DNA of 64,000 bases from Adiantum capillus-veneris (Eukaryota; Streptophyta; Polypodiopsida; Polypodiales; Pteridaceae), in contig CM043947.1 in NCBI GenBank assembly GCA_014529385.2, positions 104,499,811 to 104,563,810 of the forward strand, written 5' to 3'. The position numbers and the translations under genes are program-made. Below, piece after piece: positions 53,900 to 64,000 of the stretch (the first letter of the stretch is position 1; each line of letters starts with the position of its first letter). The notes below the pieces were generated by a model. It searched no databases and was not told the origin of the DNA. It saw only the letters and a list, made by a program, of their open reading frames with translations.

Positions 53900-55680
53900 G
53901 GAGGATTTCCTCTATGGGAGGCTTTCCTCTATCATACGCATTGGAAACTCAATCAGGCAGGGTTTTCCCCTTAGACCTTTGCTTTTGTTGTGGCCACACA
54001 CCCACTGTATTGTTTTCTGCATCACCAGGCCCAACCCGAGAACATTCGAGGACTAAATTTGGGGGAGGATCATATTACTGTTATGGGGTTTGCTGATGAT
54101 ACAATCACTCTTTTGCAAGCTAAGTATGTAAACATAGGGAAATGTATGAGTTATTTGAGCTTGTACTCTTTAGCTGCTTGTCTGGACTTGAACTTGGGAA
54201 AATCCCATCCAATTGACATCTCTACAAAGGTCTTTAAAAAATTGATTTGGGCCGGGAAAAGAGTCCCTGGAGGCCATATTGTTAGACATATAGGGCACCC
54301 TATAGGGGTCGATGTGTCCCAGAAGACTAAGACAAAATGGATACTAGAAAAAGTTCATAGTGAATGTTTATCTTGGGATTGCCTGGAACGGCCACTACAT
54401 GTGCGGCTCAAAATTATTCAGGCCATTTTAGTTCCCTACACTCTTTACTTTTTGCCACTCCTTGATTGGTCTAAAAAGACTCTTCGAAAATTTAACTAGG
54501 TTCTATAGAAAGTTTTTTGGGAAAATAAGCCTGCATGGATTTCCTTGTCCATTATCACTATGCCATACTCCCAAGGCGGGCTTGTTGTCGTCAAGTTGAC
54601 TACCCATATGAATGCTAGAAGGGAAATCTTGATCAAGCACATTCTTGCCAAAGATACCATATGGGCCAAGATTGTTTTGACTTTGACAGATGATGCGGTG
54701 GTGTACTTTCATGGGCAATGGAAATTGCCTGCATGGGATAAAATATTTTCTGCAACACCGATTAAACTTCCTTCTAGTACTGCTCAATTTTTTATTGTCT
54801 CATGGAAACTTGTATTCTCTCAGCTTATTTGGAAGGGTCGGGCAAGATATACAGGACAATCACTTGGGAAAGAGAACATATTATGGAGTTATGTGTTTAA
54901 AATGTCTCCCAAGAGAACATATTCTGGAGTTATGTGTTTAAAATGGCTCCCGCTCTTTTGGTGGTGAAAAAATCCCTTGTTATGTACAGACAGGGGGTAA
55001 GTTCAATAGATCATGGCGTGGACACTAACAACAACTATGTTTCTTTTATGGTGGCAAGGACACAGTTCAGATTGGGGAATGGACTTAGAATCCCATGGAA
55101 TCTTCTTTGTGCACATGTACATAGGATGCCTCTTCCTCTTAACACAAATACTGTTGATCAATTTAGAGACTAGAACTTGCCTGAATCATCAGCTAATTGG
55201 TGGACCAATACGACAAATAAATTCTATGAACTTATTCTTCCAAAATCTAATATTGCTGTGAGATGTAACAAAGCATGGGACCTTATGAAATCTTACACTT
55301 GGTGCCGAGGTAGGCTTGCTGCTATATGGAACCTCCCTTGTTCCTTCAAACATCACACCCATTTATGGAGATCACTTCTTGTTGGATAGATGTTTCTTAA
55401 GAAGAAAATGTCCATGGGGCTCTGTCCCACGTGCATAATCGTGAAACATTTAAACACATGTTTTGGAGTTGCAAATATGTAGATCAGTGGTGGAAACCAT
55501 TATGCAGCTTGGGGATGTATCATTGGCAGACAAAGCTCTCCAAGTTTACAGTGCTTTTTGGGTTTCCCCAAACAACGGATGATGCTATGAATTTTCATAT
55601 TACCTCTCTTAGAGTATGGATGATTTCCTTTATTTGGAAAACAAGGAATGCTATTGTGTTTGATCATCTGGCAGCTTAAA
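53900..55680 (+). pseudogene. LINE reverse transcriptase C-terminal half and zf-RVT
   Basis: An IRQGFPL segment (53950) is followed by FADDTITLLQA (catalytic DD; about 54088), SHPIDISTKVFKKLIWAG, and VPYTLYFLPLLDWSKKTLRK. The zf-RVT domain follows with CPTC and ETFKHMFWSCKYVDQWW in two frames (55410-55500). A 38-bp tandem duplication sits at about 54880-54950. Inactive. Confidence 0.85.
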
Positions 55681-55832
55681 AATGCTCATTCCCACGGGAG
55701 CTCATTAGAACTAGGATTAGAGAAGACCTCATAGCTACTGGCCACTACCATAATCCTTCATACAAAAGGATTATGGTGAAGATGTAATTTTGTACAAAAT
55801 GTAATGTAAGAGCCGAGATGAAACATCTCTTT

Positions 55833-55863
<31 letters not shown>

Positions 55864-56576
55864 TGAAAAAAGAGACACACCATTTACACTCGCAAAGAAT
55901 GATTCATATTGAGGACAAGTTACATATATATAGGTGAAACCTAGTTGGGTATAATGAGCCTGCATTTATAGCTCCAACAATGTAAAGATCTTTTGTAGTT
56001 GTTGGTTTGTTCTTGAATGTTTGAATCCTTGATGGAGGATTGAATAGTGATGAGACGAAAAAGTTTCATCTATTTGTAAACTGTCACATCTAATTGTCAA
56101 AGGACTTCCATTAGAGATTCATTCAAATTTGTAAGAAAATAGTCATAAATCTACTAAAAAATAGAACCTTCCTACTTTACATAAATCTCATCCAGACCTC
56201 TAAGGAGTCTCTAAGTCTGTTACTTAAGCCTAAGTGTCGTAGATTATAGGTGATACTAGTTAAATACAAATGCCATAAAGTTGTAGGAACTTGGTCGCTA
56301 GGACATTAACCTTTTGCAATGGTGGTATTCAATGCTCTTCTGAATCTTGAAAGAAGTTGATGATGGGTATTAATAGATGCACCATTCTTGTGGTTTGTGT
56401 TATGTGTTGCTATGCTACTTACCAAGGTCCAATATCACATTTGTATTAAGGCCTCAAATAGATGCTTGGTCCTTATAGAGCTCCACAATAAAGAGCAACA
56501 TAAGTTCAAGATAGGTCTGTTGAGAAGATTGATAGACGAGAGAGCGGGACCTAGATGTGAGAAGAAGAAGAAGAAT

Positions 56577-56579
<3 letters not shown>

Positions 56580-56619
<40 letters not shown>
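56580..56619. repeat. (GA)n microsatellite at the LINE 1 3' end
   Basis: Twenty GA units lie between the family A LTR end of block R and the 3' end of LINE 1. Confidence 0.9.
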
Positions 56620-56621
<2 letters not shown>

Positions 56622-56935
56622 TAGATTTTATTATCGTCCTTAGAGGTCAAATATGACCTATCGGACCAAAGTTACATGTGATGTAGTATGTATATGGCTG
56701 ATGAGTGACTCTCCATGCTCCAAAATAGTGGTGATGAGAGTCGCAATGGAGAGCCCACACTTTGGCTGGGAGAGGAAAGTGTGTAGGTCTAAGTTATGGC
56801 TGAAAATGTGAGAGAAGCAAGTTTGGATGTGACCAAAAGCTGAGAACTCTAGTAGTGTGTGGTACTCAGACTCTCGAACTTGCAGTGAGAATAATGTGCA
56901 TAGTCAATTTGACTCTTCTCCATTGCCCCAACGCC

Positions 56936-57742
56936 CTATCTCGCATTGAAGGAAATGGGAGCTAAGCCGAATGGCTGCGATAGTGCATATCGCTGACAAG
57001 GGGATATGCTCAAGCATGTAAATGTGAGTACTATTTCCTCTTCAGCGAAGAACATGGTTTTGTAGTGGGGGGCAATATGGGTGGTGTAATGTATGAAGCG
57101 TGACCCACCGGATTTCTCCCAAGCCGTAATACATTGGCGTTGCAAAAAAGCTTCATTCACTTGGGAGTCAATTGAAGCATCATGTAGCAAGTGTAATGCA
57201 TCCCATCTCCCAAACCACTTCTTTATGTCTTGCATCCATCCCGTGCTCAAGATCTTGCTTTTATGCATCTTTTGAACTTTTTTGATTGCTTCCCATGCAA
57301 TTGTAGGAAGTCGATGTGAGGGGTTTTGACGCATCTTTATCATGTAATCCACAACTCTTTCCATGCCCATAACCTCAATTGGAAGATATCCCGACTCAAG
57401 AAGTAGGAGCATATATGGTGTTTGTGTCTTCACTTGGAGAAAGTTTGTTATAAAACGCTTTTGGACATTCTCAAACTCTTTCCAAGTAGACTTTGAGATC
57501 CTCCCGCCCCACACTTCAACTCCATAAAGAAGAACCGGTGTCACCAATGCATCAAAAAGATACTTCTTGAGAACCCAACACTTAATGTTTCCCGCATAAC
57601 ACATGTTCTCAAATGCATAAAATGCTCTCTTTACCGCTTCCAAATGACGCAGAGCACATTCATGCCACTTGTGATTGGACGGAACCTCAAGGCCAAGGTA
57701 CTTAAAGCTCTCAACCACTTCAAGTGTCTCATTGTTGTACAC
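56936..57742 (-). pseudogene. LINE 1 RT thumb and C-terminal region
   Basis: A 268-codon frame has YLGLEVPSNHKWHECALRHL, LLYGVEVWGGRISKSTWKEF and SGWMQDIKKWFGRWDALHLL, the C-terminal part of the LINE protein. It is separated from the RT by two stops and one frameshift over about 55 bp. Its length and quality suggest recent death. Confidence 0.85.
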
Positions 57743-57797
57743 AATGCATGGCTTCTCCTTATGGTTGGTTTTTCACAAGCATAACCTTTGTCTTGGA

Positions 57798-58550
57798 TTA
57801 GTTCACAATCAGCCCACTATGTAAGCAAAAGTTCTCAAGAACAACCATAAGCTTTTGTGCATCTTCTAAAGTGTGTGCTAAAAGCACTACATCATCCACA
57901 TACAACAAAAGCATGATTACCGCATTGCAAATAGTGACCTCTTCAATGCCTTCTTCTTGCATAAAGTCAGGTACCATTTGTTCCAATTGATCGATGCATA
58001 GACCAAAGAGAGTTGGTGACAAAGGACATCCTTGTTTTATCCCAATAGTGCTTACAATTTTTTTTGAAATTTCTCTTCCCATGCGCAATTGACAAATCAC
58101 CTTCTCATAGATTCGAGAAACCGCAAGCATAAACTCACTTGGCACTTGGAGTTCTTCCATCCTTCTCCACAAATTGTTACGTGGAATCATATCAAAGGCT
58201 TTCTTAAAGTCCAGAAAACAACAATACAATTGATTGCCTTTCAACCGACTTTCCTCCATTAGAACACGCAGAGTGACAAGATGATCAATGGTGTTATGGT
58301 AGCGACGAAAACCCGCTTGTCCCTTTGAACGCTTGTCATTATCTTCATACCAATCACTCAATTTCATCTCCATTATACACCCAAACAACTTTGCCATAAG
58401 AAACCCAATCATTATAGTCCGGTAGTTGTTTAAATTCTTTACATCCCCTCCTTTCTGCACCCAAACAACTTTGCCATAAGAGACCCAGTCATTGTAGTCC
58501 GGTAGTTGTTTACATTCTTTACATCCCCTCCTTTGCCATAAGAGACCCAA
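57798..58550 (-). pseudogene. LINE 1 reverse transcriptase
   Basis: RT motifs in order: GQAGFRRYHNTIDHLVTLRV, LDFKKAFDMIPRNNLW (motif A), GIKQGCPLSPTLFGLCIDQL (motif B) and LLLYVDDVVLLA (motif C; YVDD at 57891-57902). All catalytic Asp are intact. The first ~30 codons are a tandem-duplicated extra. The frame ends at a TAA where CAA is expected. Confidence 0.9.
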
Positions 58551-58598
58551 TCATTATAGTCCGGTAGTTGTTTACATTCTTTACATCCCCTCCTTTGC
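58383..58598. repeat. tandem triplication at the LINE 1 5' end
   Basis: Three copies of a 65-78-bp unit (TTTGCCATAAGAGACCCAAT to TTACATCCCCTCC) lie head to tail. The second and third are closest to each other. Confidence 0.9.
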
Positions 58599-58604
58599 AG
58601 CTAG

Positions 58605-58651
58605 ACAATGCTTAGATAGAGCTCCCTTTATTAGCTCTATCTAAGCATTGT
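58605..58651. repeat. perfect 19-bp inverted repeat with 9-nt loop
   Basis: ACAATGCTTAGATAGAGCT (58605-58623) pairs perfectly with 58633-58651. The right arm has a relative at 61116-61134 without the left arm. Confidence 0.85.
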
Positions 58652-58773
58652 CCTGCTGCCCATCAGCCACGTGGCTCGCTCTTGACTCCCTGCTTATTGA
58701 CCACCTACTCATGGGCCGCCCTCCTCTTTGTCTAAAGGGGGCCCCTTGGTTTGTGCCTTCATTACCTGCTCAC
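58633..58773 (+). repeat. direct repeat, copy 1
   Basis: Diverged copy of 61116-61266 (AGCTCTATCTAAGCA to TTACYTGCTCACA). Here the sequence continues unbroken, so it shows the site into which the right-hand gypsy LTR inserted. Confidence 0.8.
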
Positions 58774-59395
58774 ACCCTGCTCCTGTGCTTTGATTAATGT
58801 AGCCTGAGCTCACCATATTGGGCACTTCTCCCTCCACCTAGTGATCTGGTTCGGCATCCCCCTTGCCCTTTTCTGAGCATGGCAGCCCTTGCACCATATC
58901 CTTTTTGCATCTCCAATGTGAGCCTTAGACAACGTCGCCCATGTCCTGGCTTGGACACCCGCTGCAGCTCGTAGACTCTCCCTCTCTCCTTTTGCAGGCT
59001 TTGTAGCTCTCACGGGTGCTCTCTTGATGGCTCCTTCTTCCTCTTTTATGGCGATCTCGTTGCTTCCAGAGATTCCTCCACTTGGCAGCCCATGCTCCCC
59101 CCTCTAGGGCTCCCTTCAGCCTCGGTGGGGGCCGTGGCTCGAAAATGAAATCTTTTCAGATTCCCTTGCCTTAACCTTTTTTCAAAGGGATCAACCCTCC
59201 TCCTATTCTCATCATGGCAATTTTAACTCTGTTGTGAGCTCCATGCCTGCAACCACCTGGCTGAGAGAGAGAGAGAGAAAAGAGACCCTCCGCGTGTGTG
59301 GTCGAATATGGTGATGCACTCTTTGAAGCTAGAGACAACTGCTGCTTGAAACCACGACGACTCCCTTAGCTTCTTCTGCACCTGCCTCGACACAG

Positions 59396-59429
<34 letters not shown>

Positions 59430-59960
59430 ATGGCTAGCCTTGGGAGTCTATATTTTATGACCTACAGTTCTGAAGGTCAAGGACTCCGGAGCCAACAGCG
59501 GAAGCGGCGTTAGGATCCGCTATCAGTCTCTCATGATCTGCACACGCCTCCCTCGATGTGGGATGCAGCTCTCGATGGGCAAATCCCTTTAGCAGATTTC
59601 GATGCAGCAGGAAACTCCTCAAACTGCGGCATGACATCATGAAGCATGTGTGGTATTGTTGGTTGAAACCACGGCGACTCTCTCAGCATCTTCTGCACAG
59701 TGCACCTTCCTTGACAGAGAGTCTCTCTCTTTCTCTCTCTAACGGCTAGCCGTAGGAGTGGTTACAACTGGCTAGTGCACGTTAGTCAAGCCATGCAGGG
59801 GGCTATTGCACACCAGAAACATAGCCATGGTACTATGGTAGGGACTATGCATGGGAGTGGCTCACTGGCTAGCAGCTATACAGGCGGCATAATTCAAATC
59901 TCTCTCTATAGTACGACTGAATCCGTGACTTCAATAGCACTGAGAAGGCCTTTATGAGTC

Positions 59961-60015
<55 letters not shown>

Positions 60016-61115
60016 CGCGCGCGCGCGCGCGCGCAGACTTCACATTCCGAAGGCGCCGGACTCAGTGTCAACTTCCTAACCGTGAGCGCGCCTGAGTCCT
60101 CAGAAGATGACACTTGTCCATTGCATTGCAATCACACCCGACGTCAACCTATTACCCATCCCCATCATGCTACAAACGTTCCAAAAAAGAAGTATGCAAA
60201 GATATAATGTTTGCATCAAGCTTGAGACCATTCCATGCAATTCTAAGGTCTTACCAAATAGAATTTCTTGTTAATACAATGTACATATTTTGTGATGTAT
60301 ATATTCTACTTTGTGTGGTTATGAAGGCGTTCAAATAGCATTTTTAAGATCTTGTTTGACTCTTGGATTTGATTACTATGTACTATGTGTGATAATAAAG
60401 GCGTCCAAATAGCATTTTTAAGGCTCTCTTTGATTGTTACATCTGATCACGCCCAGCTTTCTCTCTCTCTATACTGAAGGTGCCGCCAATATGTACCCTC
60501 ACCTAGGAAGCCTTCCCTTTGATGCTTCTAAGGTTTCCCAATCTCTCTGTGAATAACCATCAGTCTCTAGCCTACCGACACAGCACATCATCTACAAAAC
60601 TTTCATCGTGGATTGAGCTCCCCTTTTTCTCTCATGATTTCATCTACCCAATATGCCCAAAGCTTTTTAGCCTTTGCAGCTCCTAGCCGTCTTTCCTTAG
60701 GCTTTGCTATCTAGCTCGTCCCTTCCTCGAGAGTCCACATGCAAGAGCTCCCTCATGTCCCCTTTGAGCTGGATGCCCTAGGCGCATATCTCCACTTCTT
60801 AGCTCCGCCCAGGTTGTCTGTATTTCAGATCATGGACTTTTCAACCTGATGATACACCCCTCTCTAACTCCCTCTGAGTCCCCCCTAGCTCCGAAATTGG
60901 CCGCCTGATCTGAGCTCCACTCCCCTTCCCCTGCAGCGCTCGCTTGAGTTGGTTGCCTCTTGAGTCCCACCTTGTCGACAAAGCCTTCTGCCTTCCCATG
61001 CCAGTCTCGCTCTATAGCTTGGCTCCTTTATGCACCAAGCATGGCTCCCCTCTTCAACTGGCAGCTTCCCTCCTCTAGCTTCCTTTTCATGGCAAGCTGT
61101 CCCTCTAAAGAGCTC
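58774..61115. other. no supported gene; C/T-rich with several direct repeats
   Basis: Direct repeats: 59341-59452 with 59656-59757 (GAAACCACG-CGACTC to GGCTAGCC-TAGGAG), and 60311-60375 with 60386-60450 (AAATAGCATTTTTAAG). CT tracts lie at 59400-59428 and 59959-60001. Open frames are composition-driven. Confidence 0.5.
59959..60034. repeat. compound (CT)n(GT)n(GC)n microsatellite
   Basis: About 21 CT units, 7 GT units and 10 GC units in a row. The alternating purine-pyrimidine GT/GC part (60001-60034) is a classic left-handed (Z) DNA-forming sequence. Confidence 0.9.
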
Positions 61116-61266
61116 CCTTTTTTAGCTCTATCTAAGCACTGGCGAGCTGCCCATTAGCCATGTGGCTCGCTCTTGAGTCCCTTCTTATTGACCATCTACT
61201 CATAGGCTGCCCTCTTCTTTGCCTAAACGTGGACCCTTTGTTTATGCCTTAATTACTTGCTCACAT
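61116..61266 (+). repeat. direct repeat, copy 2, interrupted by the gypsy LTR
   Basis: Copy of 58633-58773 that stops exactly where the gypsy LTR begins. Confidence 0.8.
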
Positions 61267-62519
61267 TGTCATGTATTTTTTGGATAATCATGAAGTCACT
61301 AAGTCATGCCAAAAAGCTTGCTCACAAGCATCGAGTACATAGATGTACATAATGCTTTGAGTTTTCAGAGTGCTCTTGTAAACATTATGTAAAAAGGCTT
61401 GGTTTTGCTAAGTCATTTGAAAGAGTTTTGGGTTGGTCAAAATCTTAAAAGGTGGTTTTCAATGAATACTCTCAATATTCATGCTTGATAGCCGGTGAAA
61501 TGGACTCATACATCATAAGTTACATGCATTGGAAGTGGACGGTTCCTTACTTAGAAAGTGGGTACGGATGCATCCGGAGAAAGGCAAGTGGGTTGATTTG
61601 GTGGATTTAATTAGAAAAGGTGTGGCCGAGGATTTCTAGAAATAGCCAAAGTGATAACCTCCGAGCCGCGCTTTACAGCATCGCATTCAGTGCTCGGAGT
61701 CACCCGCCACGCCTCCGCCAAGATTGCTCGATGTGGAGGCCAAAGCAGAAAATTCATTGGCTTACGTGGGGAGGTGGGAGGATGGTACCAAGTGGCAATG
61801 GATCAATCTCACATGGGAGGGATCAAGTAGAAATTGGAGGGTATAAGGGGGGGAGTGGGTAACTTCTAAGGGTGTATCAAAGGAGCTAATGGAGATTCCT
61901 TGCCTTGCTTGTGAGGGATCATGGGTGCTGGGGGAGAGAGGGGGCCCCATTTTGAGTCCACACCAGCTGCCCAGGCACCTGTCCACCTTTTTGGTCCACT
62001 GGACATCCCCTTTCCTCACTTGCCTTGGTCAAAAAGTGACCGACATCTCATTTTTGACCCAAAAAAGGCTAAAATTGGACCAATTAAAAGGTACCCAAGA
62101 AGAGAACCATGTCGGCTAGGAAGAGAGAGAAAATCCCTTGGGATAAGAGCAAATTTAAATCCCATTTTCATAGCTACAATTCCCTGCACACCCTTTTTCC
62201 TTACAGAGACTAGCTTTTTTGTAGCTTTTGAGAGATACCCCAACTTTGAAAGCTTGTAACTCTCTCGTCTCGTGTCGGAATCAAGAATATGGATACTCTA
62301 CGCAGGTCTACAAGACACAAGATTCATCTTTATGGTCTTGGTTTCAAATAATTTTAATCATGTTTGGGTAGGACTGTTTTCCACCCGACTCTACAAGTGG
62401 TCGACATAGGTGTTTTTCGCAGCTTTGTGGTGTTTCTTTCCGACATAGGTGTTTTTCGCATCTTTGTGGTGTGCAACGCTATAGGGGTTCTCATTTTTCT
62501 TCTTGTTCACATGCTAACA
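61267..62519 (+). repeat. 5' LTR of the plus gypsy element (about 1.25 kb)
   Basis: Starts TGTCATGTATTTTTTGG and ends near GCTAACA, seven bases before the PBS. The left boundary is supported by the unbroken target copy at 58633-58790. A CGACATAGGTGTTTTTCGCA repeat occurs twice at 62402-62462. Confidence 0.75.
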
Positions 62520-62830
62520 TCATTTTGGTGCCCCCACTGAGGAGCAAGTGCTCCTATGCTCCAATTCCTGTGAAATATGTCTATTCTGCAGGCAGTGATT
62601 CTAAAAGGGATGTGGGTCTTTATGGACAACCGCCTATGTATGTGCAAATTGTGGAAAACACTTGAGGCGGTCTCATAATTGGATTGCAGCCTTTGAACAA
62701 TCGTGAGGTTTTGTGACTGAGCACTGGGCGCCGGGTTACCCAGTGTGAGGTGGATTAGCTACTGGAGCGATCCATCGACATCCCTTGACCTTTTGACGTC
62801 ACATGTAAGTGTTTTTTGTGGCAATCAAAC

Positions 62831-63418
62831 ATGGCAGACGAGTTCCCACAGTTTCATGATTGCCTAATGAAAATGCACAAACGTTTATTGAAAATTTGGA
62901 AGTCAATTGCTTACTGCATAATATACTAGACCAAGCTATATCGTTGCGGCTGCTCCAATATAGTTTACATGATGAGGCAAAATTTTGGTTACACAATTTG
63001 AGAAGTTGATGCAGGCAAAAAACCTAGGGGTGGTTTTGGACTACAATCGTGTGAAGCAAGCCTTCCTAGCACAATACCGATCCGTCGAAGTACCAGATGA
63101 AGTTTGGCATGAAATTTTGCGATACACTTAGAGGGCTAATCAAAGTGTTGATGATTTTGTCATGTAGTTCACCCGTTTATGGGATAAATGGGCCCGGACT
63201 TTGGGAAACAAGATCCCTCCATCCATGTTAAAAAAGGACCATTTTGTGGCAAACCTAAAAGAGAGTCTGAAGTTCAAAGTTGAGTTGAAAAGGCCCGCCA
63301 CCTTCGAGGAGGCAGTCGTCGCCATTGCCGGAGAGAAAGAATGGAAAGCTCAAAGGCTTAATGAATACAGGAAAGCGGTCCCTGAGCAAAATAATGGTAG
63401 CCAAAAGGAGGAGAATTA
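62831..63418 (+). pseudogene. gag: gypsy gag, frameshifted
   Basis: ATG at 62831 (MADEFPQFHD), then a shift to LPNENAQTFIENLEVNCLL and LRLLQYSLHDEAKFWLHN, then VPDEVWHEILRYT, and from 63201 an open stretch (LKKDHFVANLKESLKFKVEL) to 63418. These match the gag at 19774-19366. Confidence 0.8.
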
Positions 63419-63635
63419 GGCAGAAGATGGAGGCCAGCCTGTTCAAAGGGCTGCTAACACCGAATAGTTGCAACGCAATATGTAAGACATGATGACTATG
63501 ATGCAAGAATTATGACTTAGTGTTCTTGGTGGTGGAGGTGGTAGAGGGATGGCTCATGCATGTGAGGTTCATCCTAATGGTAATGTGGGTCGTGGACAAG
63601 GTGGTTTTGAGACGTAGAGGCGGGTCATTCCTACT

Positions 63636-63677
63636 TGTTATAATTGTGGTGAGCTTGGTCACATCAGCACTTACTGT
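63636..63677 (+). pseudogene. gypsy gag zinc knuckle, intact CCHC
   Basis: CYNCGELGHISTYC keeps all four ligands, unlike the minus copy. It is followed by MGGDMFPLPQQIPNRANDYA and a basic linker up to the window end. Confidence 0.8.
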
Positions 63678-64000
63678 CCACAACCAACAAGGATGGGAGG
63701 GGATATGTTTCCACTTCCTCAGCAGATTCCTAACAGAGCTAATGATTATGCATGGATATACGGGGAGATCAAGGTACTAGATAAGAAAATCAAGCCTCAA
63801 CCTCTAGTGGTCATGTGGTTATTGTGCGGGTAGAAAACAAAGACGCAGATGTGTTGCCAATAGGCAAAAGAGAGAGGGAAGGCTATGCAACACCAGGGCC
63901 TAGCAGAAAGAAAGGAAAGGAGAAGGAGGGCGAAGATGAATAGGTCAAGAGAAAGAGAAAGCCTTGTAGACGATTTGAAGTGGTAGATTTTCCTTTGGGA

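Larger units (their letters stand above)
52740..55855 (+). mobile_element. LINE 2 (non-LTR retrotransposon), inserted in a GA tract
   Basis: The element is bounded by a direct repeat GAGAGAGATG (ends at 52739 and 55865). Removing it restores the family B LTR of block R. It has an ORF1-like region with zinc knuckle and an RT C-terminal half. The endonuclease and most of the RT are missing between about 53850 and 53900. The 3' end is GA-rich rather than poly(A). Confidence 0.8.
51444..56620 (-). repeat. block R: second inverted copy, interrupted by a LINE
   Basis: Minus-strand order is the end of a family A LTR with a GA tract (about 56619-56520), X (56520-55980), a family B LTR (55979-52643, split by the LINE), Y (52642-51497) and a fragment of a second family B LTR (51484-51446). 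The last point shows Y is the internal region between two family B LTRs. An (AT)n(AC)n tract lies at 52186-52251. Confidence 0.75.
56620..58600 (-). mobile_element. LINE 1 (non-LTR retrotransposon), 5'-truncated
   Basis: On the minus strand: RT (58550-57798), thumb and C-terminal region (57742-56936), and a short 3' tail ending GATAATAAAATCTATATC then (TC)n. No endonuclease or ORF1 is present, consistent with 5' truncation. The 5' end has been multiplied in tandem. Its RT is clearly different from LINE 2. Confidence 0.85.
61267..64000 (+). mobile_element. Ty3/gypsy-like retrotransposon, 5' part, runs off the window
   Basis: LTR (61267-62519), PBS-like TGGTGCCCCCACTGAGG (62526-62542), leader, gag and zinc knuckle, then the Lys-rich linker to the window edge. 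Same family as the minus element at 17833-21323, in inverted orientation. Several frameshifts and stops in gag. Confidence 0.8.

Overview
This is a stretch of plant nuclear DNA, almost entirely built from decayed, nested transposable elements. Evidence for a plant is the combination of Ty1/copia and Ty3/gypsy polyproteins, a CACTA (En/Spm, TNP2-type) transposase, short-LTR elements with a tRNA-Met-type primer binding site, and long CT/GA microsatellites. Two reverse transcriptases are unusual for a flowering plant: a Penelope-like RT with a spliceosomal-type intron, and a LINE that does not look like the usual angiosperm L1. This makes a fern, lycophyte, gymnosperm or early-diverging lineage plausible, but the species cannot be named from the sequence. 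No rRNA, tRNA, CRISPR array or intact host gene was seen.

Layout. 1-613: the 5' end of a short-LTR element on the minus strand. 661-3021: remnants of one or two unrecognised plus-strand host-like genes, one with a TATA box and a single in-frame stop. 3267-3677: a foldback MITE-like hairpin. 7006-9196: a broken minus-strand coiled-coil gene. 12507-14995: a complete non-autonomous LTR element with target-site duplication, PBS, PPT and internal tandem arrays. 17833-21323: a Ty3/gypsy 5' half on the minus strand; a relative runs off the right edge on the plus strand (61267-64000).

22249-37290 is a head-to-head pair of copia elements of one family. The minus copy keeps the 3' half and the plus copy keeps the 5' half. 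Inside the CT tract of the plus copy's LTR lies an 8.3-kb tandem array of a Penelope-like retroelement (25911-34255). Its units share a promoter, a 13-codon first exon and an intron. 40774-56620 is a set of three related LTR-rich blocks, one on the plus strand and two inverted, around a CACTA transposase remnant (47217-48774). One inverted block was later hit by a LINE (52740-55855) that landed in the GA tract of an LTR with a visible target duplication. A second LINE (56620-58600, minus) also abuts a GA tract.

No gene set here works together as a pathway. The recurring theme is that RT-bearing elements sit in the CT/GA microsatellites near the 3' ends of LTRs, and that nearly every open frame is broken by frameshifts and by changes of the G-to-A or C-to-T kind.
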